Of a DNA stretch of 64,000 nucleotides, positions 34,162-42,188 are shown piece after piece; position 1 is the stretch's first letter, and each line of letters starts with the position of its first letter. The notes beneath the pieces were generated by a model that saw only the letters and a program-made list of their open reading frames with translations, searched no databases and was not told the origin of the DNA. Source of the DNA: Soonwooa sp032078105 (GTDB lineage: Bacteria; Bacteroidota; Bacteroidia; Flavobacteriales; Weeksellaceae); the NCBI GenBank assembly GCA_046269235.1, contig JBJZOS010000004.1, forward strand, positions 195,431 to 259,430. The letters run 5' to 3'. Both the position numbers and the translations under genes were made by a program.

Positions 34162-36549
34162 CTAAAAATTGTATCTGAAATTGATAATAATATTGCGACC
34201 TATATCTTCCGAGAAATATCTAAGACGGTTGAGATAATCGCGATAAGCTTTGTTAAATAAATTCTGCACCGTTACACCAGCCGAAAGATTTTTTGTTAAA
34301 TTAAATCCTGCTTGTACATTCCAAAGGCTGTAAGCTGGCGGTGGCGTACTAAAATCAACCGTTTTTGTGACCTCGATACCGTTTTCATAAAATGTAATTT
34401 CAGAATTGTGAATCGGAAAACGATTTTGTTTTAAAACGCTTCTGTTTTCTAAATTAACGTAGAAGTTGTTCCAATTTTTACGTCGATATTCCAAACTGTT
34501 GCTAAAGTTGGTTGGCATCATCAATATCAAAGGCTCATCGGTGGTTGTGTCTTGTCCATAAAGATAAGCGCCACGTCCGCGATAGATGAGGTTGTCTGTC
34601 AATTGAAAATTAACATCCAAATCAACGCCCAACATTTTTGCATTGATTTGACGATATTCCCAAACTGGGAAAGGTCCAACTTGCGTCGCTTGCTGAATGC
34701 CCGTCGGAATCTGATTGATGAAATTGTGGGTGATGAAATAATACGGATTGATACTAAAATCTAAACCTTTCAACACATCCGCTTTTCCGTCAATCAACAA
34801 ATTGAATTGATGCCCAGATTCGTTTTGCAAACGCATATTTCCTTTTTCGATAATCGCCGCAGAGTGGTGTAGACCTTCAGCAAAGAGTTCCGCAACATTG
34901 GGTGTTCTTTCAACTTTTGCGTAATTAAATTTCACACCAAAATTTGGATTGGCTTTCCAATCAATTCCAACATTGTAAGAAAAGTTTTTAAAATTAAGAA
35001 TCGGATTAGTCAATACACGATTTTGATACGTTCGCACATAAAACTGCGAAAAATTTTGCGCATAATTATTCGTCCAATCTTTGTAGTCATACCACTTGAC
35101 AACATTGTATTTGGTAGCATCATAACGTGCGCCTGCTTCAACATTTAGCTTTGCTAAAAGTTTATATTTAAAAATAGAATACAAACCTCCCGAATATTTA
35201 TCATAATTCGGAACCAAACGTCTGGCTTGGGTTTTCGGATTCGAGTAGTTGTTTTGATACATCAAATCAATGCCTGTTTCCAAAGACCATTTTTCGCGCT
35301 CCAATAGATCGTTAATGTTGAATTGATTGGTGATTAGTTCCAAATCCAAACTTGGGATACTATTGAGATCACCACGACGAAGATCATATTCTTTTCGATG
35401 ATTATATTGGAAACTATAACTCGCCGAGATTTTTCCTAATTTTTCGAAACGTTTAAAACCCGAAACTTTTGCAATATGATGTTCGATTTCTTGTCTTGGA
35501 TTATCAATCGAATAACTGAAATCTCGCATATACAAAGGCTCTGGCGCGGTCATCGCCAGATAAAAATCTTTATCATTACCAACATGCGAACCTCGGAAAA
35601 TCCCTAAGTTTTGATTCGTGACATAATAATCAAATGAAATCCCTTGTCGAAATTCATTTTTTTGAACCGTAAAATTAAAGGACGAAAACTCGCTTCCTGT
35701 GTTCATTAAATTGTAATTGGGTGCGGATAAATCTCCCAGCTTTTTGTAGCTTCCATTGGTTTTGATCGCCCAAGCATTTTCCCAAGTTTTTAAAACTTTT
35801 ATGTCAAAGCCAAATCCGCGACCATTCGACATCCCCGAAAGATTCGCCGCTCCACTGATGCTGTCTTTCTTTTTATGAATCTCAGGCTCCAAAACGACAA
35901 CGCCACCAACAGCATCTGTGCCGTATTTGAGCGCCGAAGCGCCTTTTATCACATCGATGTGTTCAAAATTGTTGATGTCAACATTGGGTGCATGCTCGAC
36001 GCCCCATTCTTGTTCTGCCATCTTAACACCGTTGTTTATAATCGAGATACGACTGCCGTACATACCATGGATTACAGGTTTTGCAATGCTATTACCAGTT
36101 CGCAAAGTGCTAACACCAGAGATTTTGGTCAAAAGGTTTCCTAGATTTTCTGTAGAATTACGATTGATCTCCTCTTTGTCAAGCGTTTTGATGATAATAG
36201 CGCCTTTGGATTTGTGAGGAGCATGTATCGTAATCGTCGCAATTTCTTCGGTGTGGTGCTCCAACAGAATTTCCAAATGTAGATTTTTGTTAAGGTCTAA
36301 TTTGGATTCATAAGCGTCACATTTTGGGTGTGTCACGATGATGTTGTAAGTGCCAGCTTTGATGTTCGAAAGAGTGAAATTACCCTTTGCATCCGTTTTT
36401 GTAGAAAGACTTCCCACGACAACTGTTGCATTACGCAATGCAGATTTGTCATGGAAATCCTTCACAACGCCTTCTACTTTGTACGTAGATTGCGCCATGG
36501 CCAATGTTGTCCCCAAAAGGAGAAGCATTAGTTTGAATAGTGTTTTCAT
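34162..36549 (-). CDS. TonB-dependent outer-membrane receptor, ZnuD-like
   Basis: 795 residues. A signal peptide (to AMA-QS) is followed by a carboxypeptidase-like regulatory domain (about 21-105: VEGVVKDFHDKSALRNATVVV), a plug domain with IDVIKGASALKYGTDAVGGVV, and a long beta-barrel ending in the aromatic strand IIINFRYNF. The plug and loops (MAEQEWGVEHAPNVD, RDFSYSIDNPRQEIEHH) resemble the ZnuD group of zinc or metal receptors rather than SusC. The first gene of the operon encodes a small His/Cys-containing protein and the last a lipoprotein. A transition-metal ligand is an inference; heme is an alternative. Confidence 0.82.
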   Translation of the reverse strand: MKTLFKLMLLLLGTTLAMAQSTYKVEGVVKDFHDKSALRNATVVVGSLSTKTDAKGNFTLSNIKAGTYNIIVTHPKCDAYESKLDLNKNLHLEILLEHHTEEIATITIHAPHKSKGAIIIKTLDKEEINRNSTENLGNLLTKISGVSTLRTGNSIAKPVIHGMYGSRISIINNGVKMAEQEWGVEHAPNVDINNFEHIDVIKGASALKYGTDAVGGVVVLEPEIHKKKDSISGAANLSGMSNGRGFGFDIKVLKTWENAWAIKTNGSYKKLGDLSAPNYNLMNTGSEFSSFNFTVQKNEFRQGISFDYYVTNQNLGIFRGSHVGNDKDFYLAMTAPEPLYMRDFSYSIDNPRQEIEHHIAKVSGFKRFEKLGKISASYSFQYNHRKEYDLRRGDLNSIPSLDLELITNQFNINDLLEREKWSLETGIDLMYQNNYSNPKTQARRLVPNYDKYSGGLYSIFKYKLLAKLNVEAGARYDATKYNVVKWYDYKDWTNNYAQNFSQFYVRTYQNRVLTNPILNFKNFSYNVGIDWKANPNFGVKFNYAKVERTPNVAELFAEGLHHSAAIIEKGNMRLQNESGHQFNLLIDGKADVLKGLDFSINPYYFITHNFINQIPTGIQQATQVGPFPVWEYRQINAKMLGVDLDVNFQLTDNLIYRGRGAYLYGQDTTTDEPLILMMPTNFSNSLEYRRKNWNNFYVNLENRSVLKQNRFPIHNSEITFYENGIEVTKTVDFSTPPPAYSLWNVQAGFNLTKNLSAGVTVQNLFNKAYRDYLNRLRYFSEDIGRNIIINFRYNF

Positions 36550-36613
36550 TAAGTTGAATTTCAGTATAACATATCCAAAAGGGAAAGCCCAAATGGAGTG
36601 AATTTAATTGCTA

Positions 36614-36973
36614 TTATAACTGAAAAACAGGAGGACCTCGCAAGCGGAGGTTGGTAATATTATTGTTGAAAAAGCTTGACTGCATCACTGCAAACTCTTG
36701 CTTTTTCGAAAAGATTTTTAGTGATGAAAATTCAAAGTCGATTGGCTCGATGCTGTGGTTAGTCGTCAAAAAATGACAAGCCAAACAGTCATTAGCGCTC
36801 GATATTTTTTCTGCTGATTTCTTCTTAAATTTTACTTCCTTCGAAGTAGAGAAGTTAACTTGAAATTCGGAATGATGCTGGTGTAAGTAAGGCGAAAAAA
36901 CAAGCAACAACAAATAAAATCCAGCTAGAAAACTGGAAATTATCGATTTATATTGTTGGTTTTTTCTAAACAT
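36614..36973 (-). CDS. Small secreted or anchored protein with HQHH and CxxCH motifs
   Basis: 119 residues. A hydrophobic segment at about 13-28 is followed by YLHQHHSEF, a lysine-rich part, then CLACHFLTTNH and a C-terminus LRLRGPPVFQL. The histidine and cysteine clusters suggest metal or heme binding; the single CxxCH is not enough to call a cytochrome. The gene is 64 bases upstream of the TonB receptor and heads the operon. The protein at 51868-52260, which heads the metal-efflux operon, has the same size, N-terminal helix and an R-x-PP ending. I do not recognise a named family. Confidence 0.68.
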   Translation of the reverse strand: MFRKNQQYKSIISSFLAGFYLLLLVFSPYLHQHHSEFQVNFSTSKEVKFKKKSAEKISSANDCLACHFLTTNHSIEPIDFEFSSLKIFSKKQEFAVMQSSFFNNNITNLRLRGPPVFQL

Positions 36974-36978
36974 TTTTA

Positions 36979-36986
36979 CAAAGTTA
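36979..36986 (-). promoter_or_regulatory. -7 box of the TonB-receptor operon
   Basis: It reads TAACTTTG on the minus strand and ends 5 bases before the ATG at 36973, so the mRNA may be leaderless. Confidence 0.5.
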
Positions 36987-37060
36987 GTGTTTTATGTTTT
37001 GATTTATTTAACTCATAAAGAATTATGTTATATGTCGTTAAAAACAAAAATTTGTTACGA

Positions 37061-38077
37061 CTATTTTTCGGAATCGAAGTAAAGGCGGTAATATTTGCCT
37101 TTTTCATCTTGTCCAGTTTCTAATTTGTCGCGATCGCCATGAACGTAGATATGGAAATTTTTATCAAGCTTGATAACTGATTTGAAGTGGCGCTGCTGCT
37201 TCTTAACTGCCGATTGATTAATCGGAAAATCTTCCGAAATGCTGACTTGCATGTCGTTTTCGTAATCGGTTTTGAAGTTTGAGAAACTTTCGATAACGTG
37301 CTCGTCTACCAAAATTTCCTTAACGAAATCATCATATTTGAATTCTTCTTTTTCTTTGAAGAAATTAATTGACTTGTTAAGGAAGTCCGCTTGGTCTGCT
37401 CTTGAGACTTCAAATTCTTGAGGAAGCTGCGTGGTGATATAATCTTTGTAAACCGCCAAAGTCTCTTGCGTGTGGAAGAAATCGTTATCGCGTTGTTTTA
37501 CTTTTAAAAAATCCTCGAACCAGTAATACATGTCACCGTTTTTGTTGTTGTCGACAACGGATAAGATGTAGCCAGATTCTTTATCGTTATTGTAGATAAG
37601 CGCCGCTTTGTCAATCTTTGAAAGTCCAATCCCGAAATCTCTTTCAATTTCGAAAGATTCGTTTTGCGGAGATATTTTGAGGAAAGCTTCTTTTTTTTCG
37701 GTTTTGAAAATTCCGATTTTGTCAATTTTTCCGCCTTCTGGATCTTCTTCGGAATCAAAGAATACGATGAATACTTCGCCATTTTGAACACGTGGATTTT
37801 CGGCAGCTTCGTAAAGGTGTTTTGCAATGTTTTCGGACTCCCAAAGGAATTTGTTTTTGTCTTCAAAAATCTCAGCAACCGAACTGTACACCGGATTGTT
37901 AACCAAATAGGTGTCGCTGTAAAACTGAAATTGCTCTTCGGACTTGAAAGCGTTAAGGAAATAATTTCCTAATAACTCCTTCATATCTTCGTGCAGCTCT
38001 AGCTCTTCCTGAGAAAGGATTAACGGATCACCATTGATTTTATTACCAACTTTGTGTACAACGATTTTAGAAAACAT
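37061..38077 (-). CDS. Nucleoid-associated protein (NdpA/YejK family)
   Basis: 338 residues, a normal length for this family. The N-terminal block MFSKIVVHKVGNKINGDPL and the central EVFIVFFDSEEDPEGGKIDKIGIFK with ERDFGIGLSKIDKAALIYN match the 37-kDa nucleoid-associated protein family. Members co-purify with DNA and their precise role is unsettled. It is a single leftward gene with a -7 box TATCTTTG (minus strand) at 38099-38106. The adjacent repeat copy 4 lies in its upstream region. Confidence 0.85.
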   Translation of the reverse strand: MFSKIVVHKVGNKINGDPLILSQEELELHEDMKELLGNYFLNAFKSEEQFQFYSDTYLVNNPVYSSVAEIFEDKNKFLWESENIAKHLYEAAENPRVQNGEVFIVFFDSEEDPEGGKIDKIGIFKTEKKEAFLKISPQNESFEIERDFGIGLSKIDKAALIYNNDKESGYILSVVDNNKNGDMYYWFEDFLKVKQRDNDFFHTQETLAVYKDYITTQLPQEFEVSRADQADFLNKSINFFKEKEEFKYDDFVKEILVDEHVIESFSNFKTDYENDMQVSISEDFPINQSAVKKQQRHFKSVIKLDKNFHIYVHGDRDKLETGQDEKGKYYRLYFDSEK

Positions 38078-38098
38078 GTTATAATCTTTTTAGGATTG

Positions 38099-38106
38099 CA
38101 AAGATA
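38099..38106 (-). promoter_or_regulatory. -7 box of the nucleoid-associated protein gene
   Basis: It reads TATCTTTG on the minus strand, 21 bases before the ATG. Confidence 0.55.
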
Positions 38107-38240
38107 GGAATCCGAAATTAAGATTCTGATTAAAATTGTACTGAAATGTTTGTAAAAGTAGTCAAATGTCCCTTGATGAAATGTAAACGGGTTGTAAGAT
38201 TTGACCTCTATTTTCTAAAGTTTTTCTTTTTTGAGAAATC

Positions 38241-38391
38241 TGTCAACGGATGCGTGAGGGCGAAGCGCATTGTTGGAGCTCGTGAGTGGTGGTGGCGGCT
38301 AAGCGTAGCGGAGCAGCCGCCGCCACTAACAGCGACTGCGCATAGACCGACGCGATGTTTGGTCTAAGCAAAGGCAAGCGTCACGCCCCAA
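38241..38391 (+). repeat. GC-rich interspersed repeat, copy 4
   Basis: It starts TGTCAACGGATGCGTGAG, has the core GCGTAGCGGAGC and ends CGTCACGCCCC, matching copy 3 at both ends. The middle is a strong hairpin: arms resembling AGTGG(T/C)GGCGGCT and AGCCGCCGCCACT flank the GCGTAGCGGAGC loop. It lies between two divergent genes, so it is not simply a terminator. A short ORF across its left part (38146-38367) is not a gene. Confidence 0.82.
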
Positions 38392-38555
38392 TAGAATTGT
38401 GCTTCTTAAAAATTATAAACTATATTAAAGTTTTTAATAAAATGGTTAATATGTCAGAAAAATATTAAAGTTTTCTAAATATAATCTTTGTCACGGAATT
38501 ATTATTGTTGGTTAACTTTTTGTAAAAACGAATATTAATTAAAATTAGAATTAAG

Positions 38556-39098
38556 ATGAATAAGCTTATAATTAAAAATGCGGTTTTAGGAATTTTATTA
38601 TTCGGGTCAGCAAGTTACGCAACGGCTCAAACTTCAGTTACAAAGTCGCTAGATATGCAAATGACACAACCACAGGTAAATCCAGCTATTGAAGCTTTGA
38701 AAAAACAAGTGGAGGCTAACCCAAAAGATAATAATGCGTTGGTGAATCTTGCGGTTGCTTATCAGGAAGGCAAGGATTGGACGAATGCGTTAGAAACTTG
38801 GAAAAAAGTAACAACTGCGCTTCCAGATTGGGCTCCAGCATATTATAGCGAAGGTTATGTGTATCAGTCTTTGAAAGACACGCCGAATGCGACGTCTTCG
38901 TATCAAAAATATATTAGTCTAGTTAAGCCTGAAGAATTGGAGGCTAGCAAAGCTAATTTGGCTTACGCTCATTTCTTTGTAGCTTACACTCAGTTTGAAA
39001 CTAATAAAGAGGAGGCGAAAAAGAATATCGCAAAATCTCTTGAGTATGACGCAACTAATGCTGATGCCATTAAACTGAAAGAGGCTTTGGATAAATAA
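38556..39098 (+). CDS. Secreted TPR protein, short paralogue
   Basis: 180 residues. The signal peptide ends near ATA-QTS. The mature part holds three TPR-like repeats (NPKDNNALVNLAVAYQEGKDW, LPDWAPAYYSEGYVYQ, SYQKYISLV). Its whole length aligns with the C-terminal 140 residues of the 550-residue protein at 3040-4692, so one gene arose from part of the other or both from a common ancestor. It is probably periplasmic. A single gene, closed by a strong terminator. Confidence 0.85.
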   Translation: MNKLIIKNAVLGILLFGSASYATAQTSVTKSLDMQMTQPQVNPAIEALKKQVEANPKDNNALVNLAVAYQEGKDWTNALETWKKVTTALPDWAPAYYSEGYVYQSLKDTPNATSSYQKYISLVKPEELEASKANLAYAHFFVAYTQFETNKEEAKKNIAKSLEYDATNADAIKLKEALDK

Positions 39099-39111
39099 TT
39101 AAATATATACG

Positions 39112-39149
39112 AAAAAAGGCTGTCTCAAAAGTGAGGCAGCCTTTTTTTA
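39112..39149 (+). terminator. Intrinsic terminator of the short TPR gene
   Basis: AAAAAAGGCTG(T)CTCA and TGAGGCAGCCTTTTTT form a stem with a short loop and a T run. Confidence 0.88.
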
Positions 39150-39172
39150 TGTCTCAAAAGTATAGTTGTCGA

Positions 39173-39619
39173 TTAATCAACCATTGCTTCTCCAGATTTT
39201 CTGTAAATGAAATTCCCGTAAATGTGTCTTCTTGCAAAACGACTCGGCGAATCGGCATTCACCATTTTGATGAATGTATTTCTTGGAACACCAATGTATT
39301 CGTACATTTTACCATTAAGATGTTGAATTTTCAGGATTGATTTTTCATAATCGAAATCTTCAATATTACTTTTAGAAATGGTTTCGTTGTATTCTTCTTT
39401 GTATTTTTCCTGCGTTTCTTTGTTGATGCTCACCAAAAAATGATACGCTTCAATAATCGTTTTACTTTTTTCTTCAGCTTCTAATTTCCCAACTTCATCA
39501 TTGACGAATTTATCCGGATGCGAATCCTTCATCGTGTTTCTGTAGATGGTTTTCAGCTCTTTAAGAGTAACATCTTTATCTACTCCAAGAAGTTTTCTGT
39601 GCTCGCCAATTCTTTTCAT
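39173..39619 (-). CDS. J-domain protein with C-terminal KTSC domain
   Basis: 148 residues. The N-terminal 60 or so form a DnaJ-like J-domain with the HPD tripeptide in MKDSHPDKF. After a charged linker, the C-terminus (YEYIGVPRNTFIKMVNADSPSRFARRHIYGNF) matches the KTSC domain, a small domain sometimes fused to nucleic-acid or chaperone proteins. The J-domain should stimulate an Hsp70 ATPase; the KTSC part may pick the client. A -7 box (TACTTTTG on the minus strand) lies at 39673-39680. Confidence 0.85.
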   Translation of the reverse strand: MKRIGEHRKLLGVDKDVTLKELKTIYRNTMKDSHPDKFVNDEVGKLEAEEKSKTIIEAYHFLVSINKETQEKYKEEYNETISKSNIEDFDYEKSILKIQHLNGKMYEYIGVPRNTFIKMVNADSPSRFARRHIYGNFIYRKSGEAMVD

Positions 39620-39672
39620 TTTTCTAAATTTTAAATAAATTCGGGTTTTAGTACATCCTGAATTTCGGAGTG

Positions 39673-39680
39673 CAAAAGTA
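39673..39680 (-). promoter_or_regulatory. -7 box of the J-domain/KTSC gene
   Basis: It reads TACTTTTG on the minus strand, 53 bases before the ATG. Confidence 0.5.
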
Positions 39681-40055
39681 CGATTTTATTTTTAAACTAT
39701 ATCCTAAAAAACTGATAGAGTGTTAATTGTAAAAATAAATAGTGGATTTCTAACCTATTTACCTCAATATATTTTAAACATAATTATTTGAATTATTAAC
39801 ATGTTGCAAAAAAAATCCCCCACTGATGCGAAGGGATTTTATATTGCGAAGGTTGTTCAAGCTTATTTCACTTTTAAAAAATAAAAATATTGGTAAATCA
39901 ATAAGTTATAATTTATGATACAAATATGGTAGCGATAAAAAGACACTGCACATTGTCTTCGGTGATAAATTTTTTCAGTGAAGATCTTAAATTTTGGATA
40001 TTGTTAGAGTTGGAAAAGAAATTTAAAAAATATAATCTATAAGGCAACATTTTTA
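39681..40055. other. AT-rich region with an orphan terminator-like hairpin
   Basis: There is no gene. AAAATCCC and GGGATTTT (39813-39842) form a hairpin with A and T tails that could stop transcription either way, but no gene ends next to it. This is the left border zone of the decayed accessory block. Confidence 0.5.
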
Positions 40056-40644
40056 TCAAAATTCAACTTCTAACTTTCTTGCATGATCTATTAGCCATAC
40101 CCGCATTTCTCTGTTGTCGTCATTTTGCAGCAACTTCTGAATATTAACAAATTTTCGATTGCTTCAACGAATTTTTCTTTATTAGTAAAATTGTCTAGCC
40201 AATCGGAGAAATCTTTTAAGTCAGGATTATCAGTGCGGTAGGTAAAATCTTTCAAATATTCGGGAAGACCGAGATTGGAGCTTTCGTATTTTTCAATCGG
40301 AACAATTGGTCGCCCAAAATATTTGTCAATGATATAAATATTGGAATTAAGGGCTTCGAAAATCATCTTTCCCGCCTCTTTTATTTTTCCCGATTTGAAC
40401 AATATAATCGCAAGTTCGAGAAGCAGATCCGGGAACCCGCTGTCGTCCGGAAAGTTTTTATAAAATCAGTTTAAATACCGCAAACCGCCTTTCCAGTCGG
40501 CAAGTTTTATGTAATATTGAGGCGGCATATAGCGCATTCCCCGACTGTCGTCTTAGAAACCGCCCTAGCGTTTCTTATCCGCAGCCAAAGCAGTTTTAAT
40601 TTTTTTGATTTTTAACTGTAATTGTTTTGCTGTTTATCGGTCAT
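40056..40644 (-). pseudogene. Decayed hypothetical cytoplasmic protein gene
   Basis: A gene can be followed from ATG 40644 (MTDKQQ) to stop 40056, but it is broken. There is a one-base loss in an A run near codon 7, TAG and TAA around GGF/DDSRGM, a TGA in RYLN-FYKNFPDDSGF where tryptophan is likely, and a one-base loss in a T run at 40052-40055-like context (+ strand 40152-40155) before the true end KFVNIQKLLQNDDNREMRVW...LEVEF. The middle reads cleanly (FKSGKIKEAGKMIFEALNSN). It may be a TPR-like protein; I do not recognise the family. The open stretch 40091-40402 is only a fragment of it. Confidence 0.72.
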
Positions 40645-40771
40645 TGGACACCCTTTTTGCAAAGATAAAATTACAAATTACAACTATAAAAAATTCAAAA
40701 TTACATTATCAGTAAGCCTCAGAATTTAGAATTTAAAATGATCCTATTTTTCCGATAACGGCATTGTAAAT

Positions 40772-41385
40772 ATGAAATATATATCAGTAACCGAGTTTGG
40801 TGAGAAATGGAACATCTCCGGAACAGCGGTGCGTATTTACTGTGAAAACGGCAAAATAAAAGGCGCTTTCGCCACTGCTAGAACTTGGGATATTCCGGAA
40901 GATTTCACTTGAAATAAAAAAGAAAACTCTAAAAAAGTCACTAAAAACATTCTTGTAAACCACCTGAGGGAATAAAATGATATGAGGCTGAAATCTGGCA
41001 TCTGTCATCGGACGCAGATCGATCTCACCTATAAATCCACTCGCATCGAGGGCAGCAAACTCACCGAAGGCAAACTAGCTTCATTTTTGAAACCAATACG
41101 ATTGGTGTCACCGTAAGCATAAATGTTGACGATATTATTGAGACCGCTAACCACTTCTACTGTATCGATTTAATCATTAATAAAGCCAACTGGAAGCTTA
41201 CGGAATACCCCATTAAGTAACTCCATTTTTTACTGAAATCCGGCACTTATGACAGTCGTAGAGATTGGTTCAACACCGGAGTATACGAGAACTTCCACAC
41301 GAAGAAGGAATACTTGCAGGATACCTGCCTTATTGCGCAGGATTATTATAAAAATGTTTTGGATTATTTTAGGATTTGGTATTGA
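40772..41385 (+). pseudogene. Fic-family protein, decayed
   Basis: From ATG 40772 the frame gives an N-terminal HTH-like segment (ISVTEFGEKWNISGTAVRIY, ...TWDIPEDF), then TGA and, 25 codons later, TAA. It continues with CHRTQIDLTYKSTRIEGSKLTEGK, the Fic N-terminal helix with its inhibitory S/TxxxE(G/N)-like motif. A frameshift near 41080 leads to FETNTIGVTVSINVDDIIETANHF, another TAA, and LKSGTYDSRRDWFNTGVYENF. Homology stops before the catalytic HPFxxGNGR motif, so the gene is also truncated. Intact Fic proteins AMPylate targets. Confidence 0.8.
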
Positions 41386-41539
41386 ATCATTTATATTCCT
41401 TCGTTACTAATTAAAATTTTTGTTTAAAAAATGAAACATAGCTCCATTATTTTATAAGATTTATATTGGACCTGTACTGAACTTGTATGGATATTAACTT
41501 CACAAAGACTTAGGAAAAAAGTTATTTTTCTGCATAGTT
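41386..41539. other. Short AT-rich spacer between pseudogenes
   Basis: No feature seen. It separates the convergent ends of the Fic and DUF4298-like pseudogenes. Confidence 0.4.
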
Positions 41540-41887
41540 TTAGTTAGGTCTCAAAACCCCTCTAAAATTTTGTGTTGTAAAAGGATTGTATTTTTCCAAA
41601 AAATCCAGCCCATTGCCCATTAGCCTGAACGCCACATCCCGCCTTTCGCTCAAAAGATTATACACCAAATCCTGCGAAAACACAACTTTGCTGATATCTT
41701 TTAATTCTTCGGAATCAACATTGTCATAATCGTCGCGCCATTATCCCTCGAAATAATAACGCAGTAATTACTGAAAATCCGGCTGGGATTGCTGTCATTC
41801 TTCAAAGAAATTCTCTGCTTTTTACTGAAGATCGGTCTGGCGGTTTTGGATCGCCTCTAATTTTTCCAGTCGTTCTACTTTTTACAT
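41540..41887 (-). pseudogene. DUF4298-like protein gene with five in-frame stops
   Basis: A single frame of 115 codons plus stop runs from ATG 41887 to TAA 41540-41542 with no frameshift, but holds TAA at codon 2 and four more stops (TAA, TGA, TAA, TAA) in the first half. Between them the protein reads KVERLEKLEAIQNRQTDLQ, KAENFFEE, QQSQPDFQ, LLRYYFEG and WRDDYDNVDSEELKDI, then VVFSQDLVYNLLSERRDVAFR. This resembles the DUF4298 family (helical, with a VLSEDxVYNLL-like block). It is either a nonsense-rich pseudogene or, much less likely, something recoded. Confidence 0.68.
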
Positions 41888-42188
41888 AAATTTTATTTTC
41901 CGTTATAAGTCGTCATTTTATTACCAATTCAAAAAAACGAACGACGGCGCTGCGACAGTTTTGACCTCATATATAATCCATTTTTAGTGTTCTTGCACTT
42001 CTTTACAGGCTTGGGGATAATTTATTTGAAATAGAAAAGTGCAATAAACCGTATATCTGTATTATGAAATCGACAGATATATTGCACAGCAAAAGACCAA
42101 CTTTTATGGTTGCCTTTTTTTGTTTCAATTTGATACAAATTGTATCAAAAATTTGGTTTCAAAATCACTTTTTTATGTAAATTGCAGT
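41888..42188. other. Control region of the radical-SAM DNA-repair pair
   Basis: There is no ORF before ATG 42189. It carries the inverted repeat at 42129-42149. No exact TANNTTTG box was found. Confidence 0.5.
42129..42149. promoter_or_regulatory. Perfect inverted repeat, candidate operator
   Basis: TTTGATAC-N5-GTATCAAA is an 8+8 bp perfect inverted repeat with a 5-base AT spacer, 39 bases upstream of the radical-SAM start codon. Its size and placement fit a dimeric HTH repressor site in the promoter of a damage-inducible gene. This is inference. Confidence 0.6.

Noticed and set aside
36614..36973. c-type cytochrome call from CxxCH
   Set aside because: There is a single CLACH in a 119-residue protein without a distal methionine pattern or other cytochrome features.
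38146..38367. 73-codon + strand ORF
   Set aside because: It runs into repeat copy 4 and has no coding-like composition.
22935..38391. CRISPR array
   Set aside because: The four repeat copies are kilobases apart, in both orientations, with no regular spacers and no cas genes.
40784..41008. 74-codon minus-strand ORF
   Set aside because: It is antisense to the Fic pseudogene, whose + strand frame has clear family similarity.
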